Below are positions 53,322-61,429 of a stretch of 64,000 bases of DNA, piece after piece. The notes under the pieces are model-generated. The model was given only the letters and a program-made list of their open reading frames with translations. It did no database searches and was not told the origin of the DNA. Source of the DNA: Scandinavium hiltneri (GTDB lineage: Bacteria; Pseudomonadota; Gammaproteobacteria; Enterobacterales; Enterobacteriaceae). Numbering within the stretch: the first letter of the stretch is position 1; each line of letters starts with the position of its first letter. Location: positions 310,001 through 374,000 of the forward strand of contig NZ_JALIGE010000073.1 of assembly GCF_024764835.1 (NCBI RefSeq), in the 5' to 3' direction. The position numbers and the translations under genes were made by a program.

Positions 53322-54721
53322 GGCATCCACAGCGAATCTGACGACGCCGCCGGGAAGGCTACCAGCGGTTCAGTCAGCGCCAGCGTAATCTCATTGGACG
53401 AGACGCGCTGCCCCTTCTCATCTTCCACCACCACCGACAGATGCCAGCGGTTTTTCGCGCCGTCGCTGTAATCCCATGCCGGCATAATGACGGTCCAGCC
53501 ATCAGGGCTACTGTGATTCACCGGCGGCGTCAGGCTCAGTGCCTGCGAATCGCCCTGCCAGGTCAATGACTTAATCGTAAACCGACCGCGCACCTGAAGC
53601 TTCAAAGACACGGTCTCGCCCGGCTGCAAATCCCACGGCGGCGTGGCGAGGAAAACAGATAACGTTTTACGCTGGCGATACTCGACCACCGGCAGATTGC
53701 TGCGTTCTGGGCTGTCATAACGACTGCCGCGCAGCGAGGTAAACGCCGCTACTTCGCTGGACTCGAGCTGTTTCTTCAGCGGTACGCCGAAACGGTAGTT
53801 GAGCTTCATGCCCAAATTATTCTGACTGACGCCGCTTTCACCCTGCTTATGCGCGGCTGAAATCGTCACCAGTGGTACCGGGGTGTAAGCCAGCCCGAGC
53901 GAGACCGCCATCGGATTGTGATACCCAGTGCCGGTATGGAACAAGTCGACGCTGTCACCAAAATAGCGTTCAAAGCTGACGCTGGTATTAATGAAACGGT
54001 AGAACGGCAGTCGCGCCTGGGCCGTGAGATCGTAACCGCGCGCCATTCGACTTTCGACCGTATCACTGTCATCACGCCAGCTGTTAAAAGGCTGATAAAA
54101 ATTGGCCGACAGCCGTAAATACTCACCCCAGGCTTCAGCCCCTAAACCGCCACGTTGCAGGCTTTCACCCATCAGGCTGTCGTAAAAGGCGTTATAACCG
54201 AGCAGCCAGTCACCCGCCACCCAGCGCTGCCCAAGACCGAGATTGCTCACCAACCCGTCGTCCTGCTGCGTTAAGCCAACCTGAGTCCAGGTCAGATAGC
54301 GATTGTTATCTTCCAACGGCACAAACCAGTTACCGTGGCTGCCGGTAAACTTGCCTTCGCTGTTCACCAACAGCTCCGCCGAGGCGTTCCCCCACGGAGA
54401 AAGCCAGTAGTCGAGCTGCTGATTCACTTCGGAATTGAGCTGATAGCTGAGTTTTTCGATGGCAAAAAGCCGCGCCTGATCGCCGGTATCCAGGCCGTTG
54501 TCTTGCATGCTGGCTTCACCAAACGCCTTCATCATTTCCGCGAGGTGTTTTTCACTTTCGTGATTATCCGGGGCAATACCCAGATTGGGCAGGTTATCGG
54601 GGCTTTCATCAAACGGGTGTTCGGCCTGCTCGACGAAGCTCTGGCGGGCACCTGCAGCACCTCCTGCCAGGGGCAAGAGTAACAACAGCAGCAGACGTGG
54701 ACGTGACAGCAAATACCTCAA
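53318..54721 (-). CDS. ychO: YchO, inverse-autotransporter/invasin-like protein
   Basis: 467 residues, near the E. coli YchO length (464). Signal peptide (about 1-25, RLLLLLLLPLAGGAAG), then an intimin/invasin-type beta-barrel domain (about 75-330) with WLSPWGNASAELLVN and GLGQRWVAGDWLLGYNAFYD, and a short C-terminal Ig-like part (about 355-455). It lacks the long passenger of true invasins. Outer-membrane location inferred; a role in adhesion is reported for some strains. Confidence 0.92.
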   Translation of the reverse strand: MRYLLSRPRLLLLLLLPLAGGAAGARQSFVEQAEHPFDESPDNLPNLGIAPDNHESEKHLAEMMKAFGEASMQDNGLDTGDQARLFAIEKLSYQLNSEVNQQLDYWLSPWGNASAELLVNSEGKFTGSHGNWFVPLEDNNRYLTWTQVGLTQQDDGLVSNLGLGQRWVAGDWLLGYNAFYDSLMGESLQRGGLGAEAWGEYLRLSANFYQPFNSWRDDSDTVESRMARGYDLTAQARLPFYRFINTSVSFERYFGDSVDLFHTGTGYHNPMAVSLGLAYTPVPLVTISAAHKQGESGVSQNNLGMKLNYRFGVPLKKQLESSEVAAFTSLRGSRYDSPERSNLPVVEYRQRKTLSVFLATPPWDLQPGETVSLKLQVRGRFTIKSLTWQGDSQALSLTPPVNHSSPDGWTVIMPAWDYSDGAKNRWHLSVVVEDEKGQRVSSNEITLALTEPLVAFPAASSDSLWMP

Positions 54722-54878
54722 AACGCAGCGGGATCCCTCAATAAATCAATACCGTGCCGGACGGCACGTCTTGTTATTTTAACGGTTTTGTCTCTCGCTT
54801 TCAGCTTTAGCGCAAATTTCAGGAAGATCCTTAAGCATCGGCTACAGTTAAAACACCTTTCCTGCGTGAGAAGTCCCC

Positions 54879-55430
54879 ATGAAAACCCTCCCCTGCGCCA
54901 TCGCCTGCGCGGCCCTGTTCGGCAATATCGGCAACGTCTGCGCGGAGGGGCTGTTCATCGTCCAGTCGCCGGCTTTTGCGGATAACGCCATGCTCGATAG
55001 TCAGTACGCAGGTAATGATTCGAAAAATGCTAACTGCACTGGCAAAAACAGCTCGCCACCGCTGGTGTGGAGCAATATTCCGCCGCAGACGCAGAGTCTG
55101 GCGTTGGTTGTTCACGATCCGGAAGGCAATAAAGGACTCGGCGTTACGCATCTGGTGGCCTACAACATATCGCCTGCGGCCACCGGTTTTGGCCCGGATG
55201 CCCTGCGCGATGCGAAAGGCTTTACCGGCGGTAAAAATACGCCGGGCACCGCCAGTTGGTACGGGCCATGTCCGCCCCCCGGCTCTGGCGCACATCATTA
55301 CACCTTCACGCTGATTGCGACCGACCTGCCGCCCACTTTACCTGCGGGTCTAACCCGCGAGGCGCTATTTGAAAAACTCAAAGGGCATCAACTGGCTGCT
55401 GCTGGGCTGATTGGGCGTTTCGGCCAGTAA
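54879..55430 (+). CDS. YbhB/YbcL-type periplasmic PEBP-family protein
   Basis: 183 residues. Signal peptide MKTLPCAIACAALFGNIGNV(CA), then a phosphatidylethanolamine-binding-protein fold with NSSPPLVWSNIPPQTQSLA, VVHDPEG, GTASWYGPCPPPGSG and HHYTFTLIATDL. Two mature cysteines (NCTG and GPCP) could form a disulfide. The family includes YbcL, which in uropathogenic strains dampens neutrophil migration; the function here is unknown. It is inserted between ychO and ychN relative to K-12. Confidence 0.88.
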   Translation: MKTLPCAIACAALFGNIGNVCAEGLFIVQSPAFADNAMLDSQYAGNDSKNANCTGKNSSPPLVWSNIPPQTQSLALVVHDPEGNKGLGVTHLVAYNISPAATGFGPDALRDAKGFTGGKNTPGTASWYGPCPPPGSGAHHYTFTLIATDLPPTLPAGLTREALFEKLKGHQLAAAGLIGRFGQ

Positions 55431-55523
55431 GGTTGCGCCACGTCATCTCCCCGGCGTTAACCGGTTGGCAGGCAGCAATCGTCGCAGTAGCATCGGAGGC
55501 CTTATCCCCTTTCAGGAGTGAAC

Positions 55524-55874
55524 ATGCAACGTATTGTTATTATTGCCAACGGCGCGGCCTACGGCAGCGAATCCCTGTTCAATAGCCTGCGTCTGGCGAT
55601 TGCACTGCGCGAACAGCAGCCGGTTGAGTTGAAAGTGTTCCTGATGTCCGATGCCGTCACCGCCGGGCTGCGTGGGCAAAAGCCCGCCGAGGGCTACAAC
55701 ATTCAGCAAATGCTGGAAATTCTGACCGCGCAGGATGTGCCGGTAAAATTGTGCAAAACCTGCACCGACGGACGCGGCATTACCCCGCTGCCGCTCGCGG
55801 ATGGTGTGGAAATCGGTACGCTGACTGAGCTGGCGCAGTGGACGATCAACGCCGACAAAGTATTAACTTTTTGA
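55524..55874 (+). CDS. ychN: YchN, DsrE-like protein
   Basis: 116 residues from MQRIVIIANGAAYGSESLFN; AGGAG lies 6 nt before this ATG, and the GTG two codons upstream overlaps it. DsrE/DsrF-like fold with the conserved Cys pair in KLCKTCTDGRG (about 75-78), a possible sulfur carrier. E. coli YchN forms hexamers; function unknown. Confidence 0.93.
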   Translation: MQRIVIIANGAAYGSESLFNSLRLAIALREQQPVELKVFLMSDAVTAGLRGQKPAEGYNIQQMLEILTAQDVPVKLCKTCTDGRGITPLPLADGVEIGTLTELAQWTINADKVLTF

Positions 55875-55881
55875 GTCAGCG

Positions 55882-56110
55882 AGTTTAACGTTATTGGGTG
55901 GGGATACGGTGGTTGTACGCTGTTCAGAGCGCTGCCACATTCATTTGATGAGTGCCAAAAAAGCAGACGCAGGATATTCGGACCGATATTTTGAGCGTGC
56001 AGAACCGGTAAAATGCGTATTTGACGGTGCCGTACAGCGGCTCGTGGAATGTGTTGATTGATAGCCACTGCCCGTCATTGGAGCATTCAATCAGTTACGT
56101 GCCTGCGTGA
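55882..56110 (+). pseudogene. Decayed DUF1883-like gene fragment
   Basis: In one frame LTLLGGDTVVVRCSERCHIH..LMSA..GYSDRYFERAEPVK (about 55885-56014), in the next frame NAYLTVPYSGSWNVLIDS (56012-56065) to a TGA at 56108. Read together they follow the DUF1883 pattern (GD.V.V, LMD, Y.GG, VP.SG.W.V.ID). No start codon is left and there is a frame change near 56010. Resemblance is judged by eye from memory of the family. Confidence 0.5.
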
Positions 56111-56115
56111 TTTCT

Positions 56116-56185
56116 TGCCCGGCGGCGCGACGCTTGCACGGGCCTACGGTTTTGTAGGTCTGGCAAACGGAGCGCCGCCGGGCAT
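56116..56185. repeat. BIME: two inverted REP units between ychN and chaC
   Basis: TGCCCGGCGGCGCGACGCTT..GGGCCTAC and its inverted partner GTAGGTCTGGC..CGCCGCCGGGCA, 70 nt in all. Palindromic repeats of this kind lie between convergent genes and affect mRNA ends and gyrase or IHF binding. Confidence 0.9.
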
Positions 56186-56188
56186 TTT

Positions 56189-56869
56189 TCACGCTGAGCG
56201 CGGCAGGGTTTCCCCATTGAGCAGATGGCGGACCTTCCCGACCAGCTCATTCAGACACTCATCCTGCATCCCAAGCTTCACCAGTTCCTGCTCGAGCGAG
56301 AAAAGGTACTGTGCGTTAGTACCGAGCGGCCCGCTGGCGGCGGCGATCAATGGTGCAATCACCTTCACGCTGGTATCGGATTCATAGAGTGGATGGCGCG
56401 GGTCCATGATGAACACCAGCGCGTTAACCGTACGACCATCGTCAAGTTCCAGCTTGCACCAGGTAGGCAGATAGCAACCGGTTATCATCTCGCGCTTCCA
56501 CAGCAGCGACAATTCTTCATCCAGCGCACACTCTCGCAAGCGATAGGCCACACCGGTGGTGCGTCCACCCTCTTTTAGTGCAAGCATTCGCCCAGGCTGA
56601 CAGGCGCTACCGCGTCCTGCCGTCAGGCGTAAACAGAAGGCACGGTGCCAGCCGACGAGCGTGCCAGTGCAGGATTCACTGTAATCCAGCGCCGGGTTCC
56701 ACATCAGCGAACCGTAACCAAAGATCCATACCGGGCCACCATCAGGTCGACAGGCAAGCGTCGCGGCCAGTGAGGCTGCACGTTGTTCCGGCGACCAGAG
56801 TAGCGATTCCTCGATTGCACCAAACGCCGTTTTGCAATCGGCCTTCAGCAAGAAATCACGTGTTAACAC
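56189..56869 (-). CDS. chaC: Glutathione-specific gamma-glutamylcyclotransferase ChaC
   Basis: 226 residues from a GTG start (VLTRDFLLKADCKTAFGAIE) placed 6 nt after GGAGG; the longer ATG frame has no support. ChaC fold with the substrate loop WIFGYGSLMWNPAL (about 45-58) and catalytic Glu in the ACTW-like KREMITGCYLP region. It degrades glutathione to 5-oxoproline and Cys-Gly; 5-oxoproline is the substrate of PxpA-type enzymes. Confidence 0.93.
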   Translation of the reverse strand: MLTRDFLLKADCKTAFGAIEESLLWSPEQRAASLAATLACRPDGGPVWIFGYGSLMWNPALDYSESCTGTLVGWHRAFCLRLTAGRGSACQPGRMLALKEGGRTTGVAYRLRECALDEELSLLWKREMITGCYLPTWCKLELDDGRTVNALVFIMDPRHPLYESDTSVKVIAPLIAAASGPLGTNAQYLFSLEQELVKLGMQDECLNELVGKVRHLLNGETLPRSA

Positions 56870-57045
56870 TTTATACCTCCACCACTGCACACTTCCCTGC
56901 AACCCCATTCCCTTCTGATTTGCTGAAATATTATCCAGCTTCCTCAGACAATATGCAATGAACGGGCCGCTTGCAACCCAACCGGAGTTCAATAAAGTGC
57001 AAATAAACGATTCGTGATTAACCTCACTTAAATAAGGTCTTCAAT

Positions 57046-57276
57046 TTATTTCTTTTTATGCCACTTATCGTCGTCGCCTTTTTGATAAGCATTCTTTACC
57101 GCTGCCCACGCGACCTTATGCGCCGTCTCTTCACGGCTGGCATCATCCCGTCGGTCTTCTTTGTGCTTATACTGATCCCATGCACTATTGAACGCTTCTT
57201 TATAAATGTCCTGCGCATGAGCAGGCAGAACATGTTGAACGCTGTCGGGTAAATCGCTGGTGCTTTTATAAGGCAT
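57046..57276 (-). CDS. chaB: ChaB, cation transport regulator
   Basis: 76 residues from MPYKSTSDLPDSVQHVLPAH, equal to E. coli ChaB; small basic helical protein proposed to regulate ChaA. The upper seven residues of the longer frame lack a family match. Divergent from chaA. Confidence 0.94.
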   Translation of the reverse strand: MPYKSTSDLPDSVQHVLPAHAQDIYKEAFNSAWDQYKHKEDRRDDASREETAHKVAWAAVKNAYQKGDDDKWHKKK

Positions 57277-57541
57277 AAAACCTCCAGATTTCACAGGAAC
57301 GGTAAGTGTGGCTCAGCCAGTGGACAGGCGCAAACATTGATTAAAAGTGGATAATTGAGTTAGGCAACACAATGTTACTTAAGCATAAAATAAACATAAT
57401 CCCGAAATAATACCCACTGGGATGTTTTATCCTCACTCGGGTAAATTTCAGTAAAAATTCACCGTGAGGTTTCTTGAGTCTGCTATTTTATTGTCTTTAG
57501 TTATCTATAATTATAAAAAATTTGCAAAATGGAGATGGTTC

Positions 57542-58642
57542 ATGACACAAGCACATGAGGCGGTTAAGACCCGCCACAAGGAGACGACCCTTATTTTCCC
57601 GGTCGTGGCGCTGGCGATACTGGTTTTCTTTGGCCATAACCAGTCTCTGCCAGTGGTTATTGGGATTAATATCCTGGCGTTAATCGGTATTTTAAGCAGC
57701 GCATTTAGCGTTGTTCGTCATGCAGACGTGTTAGCTCATCGTCTCGGCGAACCCTATGGCTCATTAATTTTAAGCCTTTCGGTGGTTATTCTTGAAGTAA
57801 GCCTGATTTCTGCATTAATGGCGACCGGCGATGCCGCGCCGACTTTGATGCGCGATACGCTGTATTCGATAATCATGATTGTCACCGGTGGCCTGGTCGG
57901 TTTCTCACTGCTGCTCGGCGGACGTAAGTTTGCCACTCAGTATGTGAATTTATTCGGCATTAAACAGTACCTGATTGCCCTGTTCCCGCTGGCGATTATC
58001 GTGATGGTGTTCCCGATGGCGCTGAAGGGCGCGAATTTCTCCTCCGGCCAGGCGCTGCTGGTCGCGTTAATTTCCGCCGCCATGTACGGCGTGTTCTTGC
58101 TTATTCAGACCAAAACCCATCAGAGCCTGTTCGTGTATGAGCATGAAGATGAGCCTGACGACGAAGACTCGCATCATGGTAAGCCCTCCGCGCACAGCAG
58201 CCTGTGGCACGCGGTGTGGCTGATTGTGCATCTGGTTGCGGTGATTGCGGTAACCAAGATGAATGCCATTCCTCTGGAGACGCTGCTGAGCAGCATGAAT
58301 GCTCCTGTGGCGTTTACTGGCTTCCTGATTGCGCTGTTGATCCTCTCGCCTGAAGGTCTGGGAGCCCTGAAAGCAGTGCTGAACAATCAGGTTCAGCGGG
58401 CCATGAACCTGTTCTTCGGTTCAGTGCTGGCGACCATTTCCCTGACTGTGCCGGTGGTGACGCTGATTGCCTTTGCGACGGGGAATGATCTGCACTTCGC
58501 GCTCGGCGCACCGGAGATGATAGTGATGGTGGCGTCGCTGGTTCTGTGCCAGATTTCATTCTCAACCGGACGCACCAATGTGCTGAACGGTGCAGCGCAT
58601 CTGGCATTGTTTGTAGCGTATTTGATGACGATATTTGCGTGA
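57542..58642 (+). CDS. chaA: Sodium-potassium/proton antiporter ChaA
   Basis: 366 residues from ATG at 57542 (GGAG upstream), matching E. coli. Eleven or so membrane helices of the calcium/cation exchanger fold, with LILSLSVVILEVSLISALMA, and acidic loop HEDEPDDEDSHH (about 205-216) between halves. Exchanges Na+, Ca2+ and K+ for protons at alkaline pH. Confidence 0.96.
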   Translation: MTQAHEAVKTRHKETTLIFPVVALAILVFFGHNQSLPVVIGINILALIGILSSAFSVVRHADVLAHRLGEPYGSLILSLSVVILEVSLISALMATGDAAPTLMRDTLYSIIMIVTGGLVGFSLLLGGRKFATQYVNLFGIKQYLIALFPLAIIVMVFPMALKGANFSSGQALLVALISAAMYGVFLLIQTKTHQSLFVYEHEDEPDDEDSHHGKPSAHSSLWHAVWLIVHLVAVIAVTKMNAIPLETLLSSMNAPVAFTGFLIALLILSPEGLGALKAVLNNQVQRAMNLFFGSVLATISLTVPVVTLIAFATGNDLHFALGAPEMIVMVASLVLCQISFSTGRTNVLNGAAHLALFVAYLMTIFA

Positions 58643-58650
58643 TTTGTGCG

Positions 58651-58731
58651 GCCTGATGCCCGGAGGCGCTTATGCTTGCCGGGACTGCATATTCTGCTTT
58701 GTAGGCCTGGCAAGCGACGCGCCGCCGGGCA
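58651..58731. repeat. BIME: two inverted REP units after chaA
   Basis: GCCTGATGCCCGGAGGCGCT..GCCGGG and inverted GTAGGCCTGGCAAGC..CGCCGCCGGGC, 81 nt, between the convergent chaA and kdsA. Confidence 0.9.
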
Positions 58732-58761
58732 CAAAGGTTCAGGGCATCAAACCACTCCCAT

Positions 58762-58788
58762 AAAAAAACCCGCCGCGGCGGGTTTTTA
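58762..58788. terminator. kdsA terminator
   Basis: AAAACCCGCC / GGCGGGTTTT perfect stem with short CG centre and A/T runs, after the kdsA stop and shared with chaA. Confidence 0.9.
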
Positions 58789-58807
58789 CTTTTAACGAGC
58801 GAACTGA

Positions 58808-59662
58808 TTACTTGCTGGTATCCAGCGGCTCGAAGTTCTTCACCAGATCGTCAATTGCTTTGATCTGTTTCAGGAACGGCTCCAGCTTAGCCAGCGGCAG
58901 AGCAGACGGACCGTCGCATTTCGCGTTTTCCGGGTCCGGGTGCGCTTCAATGAACAGACCAGCCAGACCGGTTGCCATACCGGCACGTGCCAGTTCAGTA
59001 ACCTGACCACGGCGACCGCTGGATGCAGCGCCAAACGGGTCGCGGCATTGCAGGGCGTGGGTCACGTCGAAAATCACCGGAGAATTGCCGGAAACGGCTT
59101 TCATCACGCTGAAGCCCAGCATATCAACAATCAGGTTGTCGTAGCCGAACTGGGTGCCACGGTCGCACAGAATCACTTTGTCGTTGCCGCCTTCTGCGAA
59201 TTTATCAACGATGTTACCCATCTGACCAGGGCTGACGAACTGTGGTTTTTTAACGTTGATGACCGCACCGGTTTTCGCCATCGCTTCCACCAGATCGGTC
59301 TGACGAGCGAGGAACGCAGGCAGCTGAATAACATCAACCACTTCGGCAACAGGCTGCGCCTGGGCGGCTTCGTGTACGTCGGTAATCAGTTTCACGCCGA
59401 ACGTCTGTTTCAGCTCCTGGAAAATCTTCATCCCTTCTTCGAGGCCCGGGCCACGGTAGGATTTGATGGATGAGCGGTTGGCTTTATCAAAAGAGGCTTT
59501 GAACACGTATGGGATACCCAGTTTCTGGGTCACGGTCACGTAGTGCTCACAGATGCGCATTGCGAGGTCACGGGACTCCAGCACGTTCATGCCGCCGAAC
59601 AGCACGAACGGCAGGTCGTTTGCGACGTTGATATCGCCAATGCTAACCACTTTTTCTTTCAT
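58808..59662 (-). CDS. kdsA: KDO-8-phosphate synthase
   Basis: 284 residues, class I DAHP-synthase-like barrel with KASFDKANRSS and GTQFGYDNLIVD. Condenses PEP and arabinose-5-phosphate to Kdo-8-phosphate for lipopolysaccharide inner core. End of the hemA-prfA-prmC-sirB1-kdsA series. Confidence 0.98.
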   Translation of the reverse strand: MKEKVVSIGDINVANDLPFVLFGGMNVLESRDLAMRICEHYVTVTQKLGIPYVFKASFDKANRSSIKSYRGPGLEEGMKIFQELKQTFGVKLITDVHEAAQAQPVAEVVDVIQLPAFLARQTDLVEAMAKTGAVINVKKPQFVSPGQMGNIVDKFAEGGNDKVILCDRGTQFGYDNLIVDMLGFSVMKAVSGNSPVIFDVTHALQCRDPFGAASSGRRGQVTELARAGMATGLAGLFIEAHPDPENAKCDGPSALPLAKLEPFLKQIKAIDDLVKNFEPLDTSK

Positions 59663-59701
59663 AGGATCGCCTTATCAGGGGTTAATCGGATTCTTTCCGG
59701 A

Positions 59702-60511
59702 TTAATGCAAGGTAATGTGTTTGCTCGCGATATTGTTGATCTGGGCGCGAATAATTTCGCTGATCGGATCTTCCGGGCACTGCTCTACGAAATAGCTCAA
59801 ATCACTGAGCGCGACATGTTCGCACTCCAGCTGGGCGTAGATCAGGCCACGATCGCGGATTTCATAGGGATCTTCTGGATTAAACTGCAGCAGTGCTTCG
59901 CTGACGCGCAGGGCTAGCTCCATCTGCCGCTCTTCCATCAGGGCAGATTTCAGGGTATCGAGCAGTTTGCGGATAACCTCTGCGTTTTCTGCTTCATCCA
60001 GGTCTTCATTAAACAGTTCAGCTACCGGGCTGATATTGCCTTTCAGCCACACCTCGAGGGTGTGCTCATCGAGGGTATCGCCGGTAAACGGGTTAATCAG
60101 CCACATTTCACCGGTTTCAACATCCGCGCGCAGCAACAGCTGCGTCGGGAAAATCACCGGCATCATTGGGATCGAGAGTTGGCGCGCCACCCACAGCATG
60201 ATGGCGCCGAGCGACACCGCGCTACCTTCACGGTTTTTCAGCACGGTATCGAGCCACAGTGCATCAGAAAGGCGGTAAATGCCGTGTGCGGAACTGAAGC
60301 CCCACTCACCGTAGAATAGCTCAATCAGGCGCTCCACCTGGCGGGTTTCAGTCCACGATGGGCTAATCTCTTCGCGTGCCAGGCTCACCAGTTGCTCCAG
60401 CTCGTCTATCACATACTGGGCCTGAAAATCGTCGCGGATCAGTTCAGTGATGAGGATCATGCCATCGCACAAAGGTGCTTTATTAAATTCAAAATCTGCT
60501 AATGACCTCAT
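59702..60511 (-). CDS. sirB1: SirB1 family protein (YchA)
   Basis: 269 residues; N-terminal transglutaminase-like SirB1 domain (about 30-175, with RQVERLIELFYGEWGFSSAH) and C-terminal tetratricopeptide-like helices (about 185-260). Its function is unclear; first described beside invasion-gene regulation in Salmonella. sirB2, normally directly upstream, is missing. Confidence 0.93.
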   Translation of the reverse strand: MRSLADFEFNKAPLCDGMILITELIRDDFQAQYVIDELEQLVSLAREEISPSWTETRQVERLIELFYGEWGFSSAHGIYRLSDALWLDTVLKNREGSAVSLGAIMLWVARQLSIPMMPVIFPTQLLLRADVETGEMWLINPFTGDTLDEHTLEVWLKGNISPVAELFNEDLDEAENAEVIRKLLDTLKSALMEERQMELALRVSEALLQFNPEDPYEIRDRGLIYAQLECEHVALSDLSYFVEQCPEDPISEIIRAQINNIASKHITLH

Positions 60512-60589
60512 GACCTACCCCAACTGCGGGTTACCGAATGGCAACCTGATGACTTCAAAATGATGCTAATAATAACGCTAAACGTGCTT

Positions 60590-61429
60590 TCAGTCAGCAT
60601 TGCGTCTCCCGACGGTTAAGCGCTCGTTGCCGCCATAGTCACGACAGGTTTCCACCTCGTCATAACCGGCCTGAATATAAAGCTCTCTTACCGCGGTGCC
60701 CTGCTTCCAGCCGTGCTCCAGCAACATCCAGCCGCCGGGCAGCAGAAAACGCCGCCCTTCGCGAATGATATGGGCCAAATCGGCCAGCCCTTCATCGGCG
60801 GCAACCAGCGCACTCAGCGGCTCGAAGCGTACATCGCCTTCGGCCAGGTGCGGGTCCTGCTCATCGATATAAGGCGGGTTGCTGACAATCATGCCAAACG
60901 TTTTACCTTCCAGCGCGCTGAACCAGTTGCTGTGGGCAATCGTGACATTGCTGATACCCAGACTACTGGCGTTACGCGTGGCAAGCGCAACTGCATCGGC
61001 GACAAAATCAACGGCAGTCACCCGGCAATCCGGGCGTTCACTCGCCAGCGCCAGCGCAATGGCCCCGGTGCCGGTGCCTAAATCGAGAATATCGCAAGGC
61101 TCAGGCGACAAACGGGCCAGCGCCTGTTCGACCAGACACTCGGTGTCCGGACGCGGGATCAGCGTCGCTGGGGTGACTTCCAGCGGCAGCGACCAGAACT
61201 CGCGCATTCCAACCAGATGCGCCACCGGCTCGCCATTAACGCGGCGGTTGAGCAGCATTTCCAGCTGAGCGCCCTCTTCCGTCGTTAATATCGTTTCGTC
61301 GAAGGCCAGAATATAAGTGCGCGATTTACCCGTTACGTGGCCGAGTAAAATCTCAGCGTCACGGCGCGAGCTTTCGCTGTTCACGAGGCGCTCAATCGCC
61401 TGAGTCAGCCATTGCTTAAAACTCATCAT
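60590..61429 (-). CDS. prmC: Release-factor glutamine methyltransferase PrmC (HemK)
   Basis: 279 residues. N-terminal helical release-factor-binding domain (about 1-75), then a SAM-binding Rossmann domain with LDLGTGTGAIALALA and the glutamine-binding SNPPYIDEQD motif. It methylates the GGQ glutamine of RF1 and RF2. Start (61429 or the second ATG, 61426) overlaps the prfA stop. Confidence 0.97.
   Translation of the reverse strand: MMSFKQWLTQAIERLVNSESSRRDAEILLGHVTGKSRTYILAFDETILTTEEGAQLEMLLNRRVNGEPVAHLVGMREFWSLPLEVTPATLIPRPDTECLVEQALARLSPEPCDILDLGTGTGAIALALASERPDCRVTAVDFVADAVALATRNASSLGISNVTIAHSNWFSALEGKTFGMIVSNPPYIDEQDPHLAEGDVRFEPLSALVAADEGLADLAHIIREGRRFLLPGGWMLLEHGWKQGTAVRELYIQAGYDEVETCRDYGGNERLTVGRRNAD

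Noticed and set aside
57277..57541. Possible Ldr-type toxin repeats near chaA, as in K-12
   Set aside because: The chaB-chaA gap has no long direct repeats or Ldr-like peptide; absent here.
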